A DNA stretch of 17,250 nt from Clostridia bacterium (GTDB lineage: Bacteria; Bacillota; Clostridia; Oscillospirales; Acutalibacteraceae). The notes under the pieces were generated by a model. It was not told where the DNA came from. It saw only the letters and a list, made by a program, of their open reading frames with translations, and did no database searches. A program made the position numbers and the translations under genes. Shown in pieces: positions 13,806 through 17,250 of this stretch (positions are counted from its first letter, which is position 1; each line of letters opens with the position of its first letter). The stretch lies in NCBI GenBank assembly GCA_900771185.1, contig CAAGND010000101.1, forward strand, positions 1 through 17,250, given 5' to 3'.

Positions 13806-14282
13806 ATGGAAAAGCATATTGTACTGACAAAAGAGAGCTATGATGTCAAGGTCAAGGAACTTGAACAGCTCAAAACCGTCAGCAGAGATGAGATTGCAGA
13901 GAGAATCAAGGTCGCGCGTTCCTTCGGCGATCTCTCCGAAAACTCCGAGTATGATGAGGCGATGAACGAGCAGGCGAAGCTTGAAGCCAAGATAGCCCGC
14001 CTTGAAAATGAGATACGCAACGCCGATATCCTTGATGAGGGCAATCTCAACACGGAGACCGTTCACCCCGGCTCAAAGGTCAGAGTGGAGAATGTTGAAA
14101 CCTCCAAGGTGTCTGAATATCTTATCCTCGGCCCCAGCGAGTCAAATCCGAGCGAGGGAATAATCTCCGATCAGTCGCCCATCGGCAAGTCTCTTATAGG
14201 CAGCGGCAAGGGTGAGATTGTCGATGTTCAGCTGCCTACGGGGAAGGTACTTAAGTTGAAGGTTCTCGAAATAACCAAATAA
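13806..14282 (+). CDS. greA: Transcription elongation factor GreA
   Basis: GreA enters the secondary channel of RNA polymerase and stimulates cleavage of backtracked transcripts. The 158-residue protein has the N-terminal coiled-coil finger with the acidic tip GDLSENSEYDEA (Asp and Glu near residues 41-44) and the C-terminal FKBP-like domain with the family's SPIGKSLIG segment. The ATG follows AAGGAAGAG closely. It has its own consensus promoter and is followed by lysS, a frequent pairing in Bacillota. Confidence 0.97.
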   Translation: MEKHIVLTKESYDVKVKELEQLKTVSRDEIAERIKVARSFGDLSENSEYDEAMNEQAKLEAKIARLENEIRNADILDEGNLNTETVHPGSKVRVENVETSKVSEYLILGPSESNPSEGIISDQSPIGKSLIGSGKGEIVDVQLPTGKVLKLKVLEITK

Positions 14283-14301
14283 CCGCAGATTGCGGAAAAA
14301 G

Positions 14302-14336
14302 TCCGGCGATACTGCGTTGCAGGAGCCCGGAATTTT
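14302..14336 (+). terminator. Weak hairpin between greA and lysS
   Basis: TCCGG (14302-14306) pairs with CCGGA (14327-14331) and encloses CTGC/GCAG (14312-14315, 14319-14322); ATTTTGTTG follows. A smaller CCGCA/TGCGG hairpin lies just before (14283-14295). Interrupted stem and short T tract suggest partial termination at most, so lysS may be read from the greA promoter. Confidence 0.35.
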
Positions 14337-14407
14337 GTTGCGCACAGTGAACAGAAAGCGTGCTGACAATTGCAGATATGAAGTGTGAAATTTAAGGAGT
14401 GGAAAAG

Positions 14408-15916
14408 ATGTCCGAAGAGATAAATACAAGTCCGGTTCAGCCCGAGGAGTCTGAGGAGGATATAAACGAGCTCAGGCAGATAAGGATTGATAAGCTTGCC
14501 GATATGCGTCAGGCGGGTAACGATCCGTTTGTTGTCACCACTGCCGAGCAGACCGCCCATGCCGCCGAAATCACCTCAAATTTTGAGGAGATGGAGAACA
14601 AGGAGGTCAGCATCTGCGGAAGAATGATGTCCCGCCGAGATATGGGCAAGGCGAACTTTATTGATATCCGTGACCGTTCAGGCAGAATCCAGGTCTATGT
14701 CCGTATAAACGATGTGGGCGAGGAGTGCTTTGCCCAGTTCAAAAAGTGGGATATCGGTGATATTCTCGAGGTTCGCGGCACGGTTTTCAAAACCCGCAGG
14801 GGCGAGATTTCCGTCCATGCGACCGGTCTCAGACTTTTGACAAAGTCTCTGCTTCCGCTTCCGGAAAAATTTCACGGTCTGCGCGATACCGACACAAGAT
14901 ACCGCCGCCGTTATCTTGACCTCATTGTCAATCCCGAGGTCAAGGACACCTTTGAAAAGAGAAGTCAGATAATCAGAGAGATAAGAAAATATCTTGATTC
15001 TCTTGATTTTATGGAGGTGGAGACACCGATTCTTGTCCAGAACGCGGGCGGCGCCGCTGCGCGTCCGTTTACCACCCATCACAACGCGTTGAATGAGGAT
15101 CTCAATCTGCGCATCTCTCTCGAGCTTTATCTTAAAAGGCTTATAGTCGGCGGATGCGAGCGCGTATACGAGATGGGCAGAGTGTTCCGCAACGAGGGAT
15201 TGGATGTCCGTCACAACCCCGAATTTACCCTCCTTGAGCTTTATCAGGCGTATACGGACTATCACGGCATGATGGATTTGGTTGAGAATCTTTTCAGAAC
15301 CGTTGCGCAGAATGTTTTGGGCACAGCCGTTGTCACTTATGACGGAGCTGAAATCGACCTTTCAAAGCCCTTTGAGCGCATGACGATGGTTGAGGCTGTC
15401 AAAAAGTATGCCGGTGTCGATTTTGACGAGATAGATTTTGAGACCGCCAAGGCGCTCGCCAAGGAGCGCGGCATAGAGTTTGAGAAGAGACACAAGAAGG
15501 GCGATTTGCTCAACCTCTTCTTCGAGGAATATGTTGAGGACAAGCTCGTTCAGCCGACATTTATCATGGATCATCCCGTTGAGAGTTCCCCGCTTGCGAA
15601 GCGCAAGCCCGAAAATCCCGACTTCACCGAACGCTTTGAGCTGTTCATCACCTGCCGCGAGATGGCGAACGCGTTCTCGGAGCTTAACGACCCGATTGAC
15701 CAGAGGGGACGCTTTGAGGCTCAGGAGGAGCTGATAGCCGCGGGCGACGACGAGGCCAACCACACCGATGAGGACTTCCTCATGGCGCTTGAATACGGCA
15801 TGCCCCCGACAGGCGGCATAGGCATAGGAATTGACCGCCTGGTCATGCTGCTGACAGACAGCTATTCCATCCGCGATGTCCTGCTGTTCCCGACAATGAA
15901 ATCCCTCGACAAATAA
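14408..15916 (+). CDS. lysS: Lysyl-tRNA synthetase, class II
   Basis: LysRS charges tRNA-Lys with lysine using ATP. The 502-residue protein has an N-terminal OB-fold anticodon-binding domain (around CGRMMSRRDMGKANFIDIRD), motif 1 leading into RYRRRYLDLI, motif 2 near residue 260 (VFRNEGLDVRHNPEF) and motif 3 near 470 (GIGIGIDRLVML), all typical of the bacterial class IIb enzyme. The ATG at 14408 is eight bases after AAGGAG (14394-14399); the GTG at 14399 overlaps that site and is rejected. The start carries a glutamate-rich extension before the OB-fold, a common and tolerated variation. It lies 125 bases after greA. Confidence 0.98.
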   Translation: MSEEINTSPVQPEESEEDINELRQIRIDKLADMRQAGNDPFVVTTAEQTAHAAEITSNFEEMENKEVSICGRMMSRRDMGKANFIDIRDRSGRIQVYVRINDVGEECFAQFKKWDIGDILEVRGTVFKTRRGEISVHATGLRLLTKSLLPLPEKFHGLRDTDTRYRRRYLDLIVNPEVKDTFEKRSQIIREIRKYLDSLDFMEVETPILVQNAGGAAARPFTTHHNALNEDLNLRISLELYLKRLIVGGCERVYEMGRVFRNEGLDVRHNPEFTLLELYQAYTDYHGMMDLVENLFRTVAQNVLGTAVVTYDGAEIDLSKPFERMTMVEAVKKYAGVDFDEIDFETAKALAKERGIEFEKRHKKGDLLNLFFEEYVEDKLVQPTFIMDHPVESSPLAKRKPENPDFTERFELFITCREMANAFSELNDPIDQRGRFEAQEELIAAGDDEANHTDEDFLMALEYGMPPTGGIGIGIDRLVMLLTDSYSIRDVLLFPTMKSLDK

Positions 15917-16038
15917 CAGTCGAGAAAAACTGACATTTATGAAGGCTTGCAGACCCGAAAATGGCAAAAAAGTTTAAATCTCAAATATTTGACGTAAGAA
16001 ATTGTATAGAGCATAAAAACGTATCATTAAATGAATAC

Positions 16039-16070
16039 ATGGGCAGTCCCATAACGGGATTGCCCATTTT
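16039..16070 (+). terminator. Intrinsic terminator downstream of lysS
   Basis: ATGGGCAGTCCC (16039-16050) pairs with GGGATTGCCCAT (16056-16067), with one G-U pair and a five-base loop, followed by TTTTATATATT. It lies about 120 bases after the lysS stop; the stretch between holds no gene that I can see. Confidence 0.88.
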
Positions 16071-16099
16071 ATATATTACAAAACAAATATTTTGAAAAC

Positions 16100-16128
16100 T
16101 TGATAAAATATAAGACCAATGCTAAAAT
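16100..16128 (+). promoter_or_regulatory. Likely promoter of the SGNH hydrolase gene
   Basis: TTGATA (16100-16105) and TAAAAT (16123-16128) are separated by 17 bases; each matches consensus at five of six positions. The start would fall about 15-20 bases upstream of the gene, giving a short leader. It follows the terminator directly, so this gene has its own transcript. Confidence 0.65.
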
Positions 16129-16151
16129 AAGTTAAAGAAAGGATGTCGTAT

Positions 16152-16928
16152 ATGGAACTTGAAATAAACCCCAAAAATGAAAAACCGCTTGATAATATTA
16201 AGGACGATGGTGGCTATACTGCGATATTTCGCACAATCGCCTGTATAGGCGACAGTCTTTCCTCGGGCGAATTTGAAGCTGCAAAAGAAGACGGAACAAG
16301 CTCTTATCACGATATGTTTGAATATTCGTGGGGTCAATTTATCGCACGCATGTGCGGTAGTCGCGTTTACAATATGTCACGCGGGGGAATGACAGCTAAG
16401 GAATATCTTGAAAGCTTTGCCGATTACAACGGATTTTGGGATGGAAAATATGCCTCACAAGCCTATGTTATAGCGCTCGGAGTCAATGATCTATTCGGCT
16501 TAAAACAGCCTGTCGGTACTCTTGGTGATGTAAACTTTGACGATCCGAATAAAAACAATACCGAAGTATTTGCCGGTTGCTACGCAGCTATAATACAAAG
16601 GCTTAAAAAAATCCAACCCAGAGCAAAATTTTTTCTTGTTACAATGCCTCGCGAAATAGATGGAAATGAAGATCTCAAAAAAGAACATTGCAGGTTGCTT
16701 TACGGTCTTGCAGAAAAATTTGACAACACCTATGTTATCGACCTGAACCGCTATGCCCCGGTTTACGATGAGAACTTCAAAAAAAATTTCTATCTTCGCG
16801 GACATCTAAATCCTATGGGTTATCTTCTTACCGCAAAAATGATTGCCTCGTACATTGATTTTATAATCCGTCATAATATGAATGAATTTAAAGAGGTGGG
16901 ATTTATCGGAACATCGATGCACGCCTGA
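16152..16928 (+). CDS. SGNH/GDSL-type hydrolase, cytoplasmic
   Basis: The 258-residue protein belongs to the SGNH esterase/lipase superfamily. It shows the block I motif GDS (Gly33-Asp34-Ser35, nucleophile Ser35), the block II glycine in NMSRGG (about 78), block III GVND with Asn112, and block V His218 in RGHLNPMGY. The aspartate usually three residues before the histidine is absent (Leu215), so it may use a Ser-His dyad or another acid. Substrate is unknown; an ester or acyl group is likely. No signal peptide is present. I start at ATG 16152 with AGAAAGGA (16136-16143) nine bases away; the in-frame ATG at 16143 overlaps that site. Codon use is noticeably more A/T-rich than in lysS, suggesting a different origin. 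Confidence 0.9.
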   Translation: MELEINPKNEKPLDNIKDDGGYTAIFRTIACIGDSLSSGEFEAAKEDGTSSYHDMFEYSWGQFIARMCGSRVYNMSRGGMTAKEYLESFADYNGFWDGKYASQAYVIALGVNDLFGLKQPVGTLGDVNFDDPNKNNTEVFAGCYAAIIQRLKKIQPRAKFFLVTMPREIDGNEDLKKEHCRLLYGLAEKFDNTYVIDLNRYAPVYDENFKKNFYLRGHLNPMGYLLTAKMIASYIDFIIRHNMNEFKEVGFIGTSMHA

Positions 16929-17235
16929 GAACGATATATTTTCAGTGTCAGCGATTTTGAGCCTATACATCATTTACACCAATTTTTACATAAAGCCCCC
17001 ACGAAACTAATATAAAATATAGTAAAGTAGGATTTTAAAAAAATCTGATTTGCGACTTATTTTGAACTATGTTGAGTTATAGTAAAAATTGAAACAATGT
17101 CCTCAAGCCTCCCCACGATGAAACCATTGACTTAGCTAAAGGTCAAAAAAACTTTATTTTAAGCGACTTTTTTGAGATTCTATGACTGTAACGGCATAAT
17201 TTAAGTGAGAAATTTATCAGAAAGGTAAGAGCGGT
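16929..17235. other. AT-rich intergenic region without a recognisable gene
   Basis: No credible reading frame occurs here. TATAGTAAA is present twice (about 17018 and 17080), and an AT-poor-pairing TCAAAAAA/TTTTTTGA inverted repeat lies at about 17143-17175. No terminator with a GC-rich stem follows the hydrolase gene, and no promoter with two good boxes at normal spacing is visible before the next start. Confidence 0.5.
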
Positions 17236-17250
17236 ATGACTTTAAACGGC
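17236..17250 (+). CDS. Start of a further gene, cut by the window edge
   Basis: ATG at 17236 opens a frame of five codons (MTLNG) to the last base. AAAGGTAAGAG at 17221-17231 gives a reasonable ribosome binding site. Five residues are too few to identify the product; the call rests only on start and binding-site spacing. Confidence 0.4.

Noticed and set aside
1..17250. CRISPR array, integrase or transposase genes
   Set aside because: No regularly spaced direct repeats and no mobile-element protein motifs are seen in either strand.

Overview
The window reads as a chromosomal segment of a Gram-positive, low-to-mid GC Bacillota of class Clostridia, most likely an Oscillospiraceae-like gut commensal. 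The basis is the gene set: mutS2, a darA/PstA-type c-di-AMP receptor, ylxM-ffh-rpsP-khpA-rimM-trmD, an HPr with both His15 and Ser46, and greA-lysS. Purine-rich Shine-Dalgarno sites, UUG and GUG starts and near-consensus sigma-A promoters agree with this. The taxon is an inference; there is no rRNA or other marker that fixes it. All convincing genes lie on the + strand.

Layout: 1-550 holds a terminator hairpin and a patch of short dispersed palindromic repeats. hisH-hisF (557-1932) encode the two subunits of imidazole glycerol phosphate synthase, overlapping by one base. mutS2 (2026-4422) follows with its own likely promoter. A strong promoter at 4526-4554 then drives a structured leader and a two-gene unit: an ABC exporter with an N-terminal zinc-ribbon domain (4701-6959) and a DUF1854 protein (6974-7465). 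A 161-bp imperfect palindrome separates this from darA (7660-7986).

A 355-bp regulatory region (7987-8341) contains four TTTTCC(A/T)CAT boxes, a perfect-consensus promoter and a perfect 36-bp palindrome at the transcription start. It precedes the SRP and ribosome-maturation cluster: ylxM, ffh, rpsP, khpA, rimM, trmD (8342-12247). rplS, usually next after trmD, is absent here. After a long hairpin and a new promoter come ptsH (HPr), a terminator, an unrecognised 261-residue protein, greA (promoter inside the preceding gene) and lysS. The right end is visibly more AT-rich, with a terminator, a well-formed promoter, a cytoplasmic SGNH hydrolase and the first five codons of a further gene.

The most distinctive signal is the ABC exporter/DUF1854 module and its leader. 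A large hairpin (4568-4643) is followed by seven Ts, and its 3' arm can alternatively pair over eight bases with the exporter's ribosome binding site. That makes it a candidate cis-regulatory RNA. The housekeeping genes are otherwise ordinary in content.
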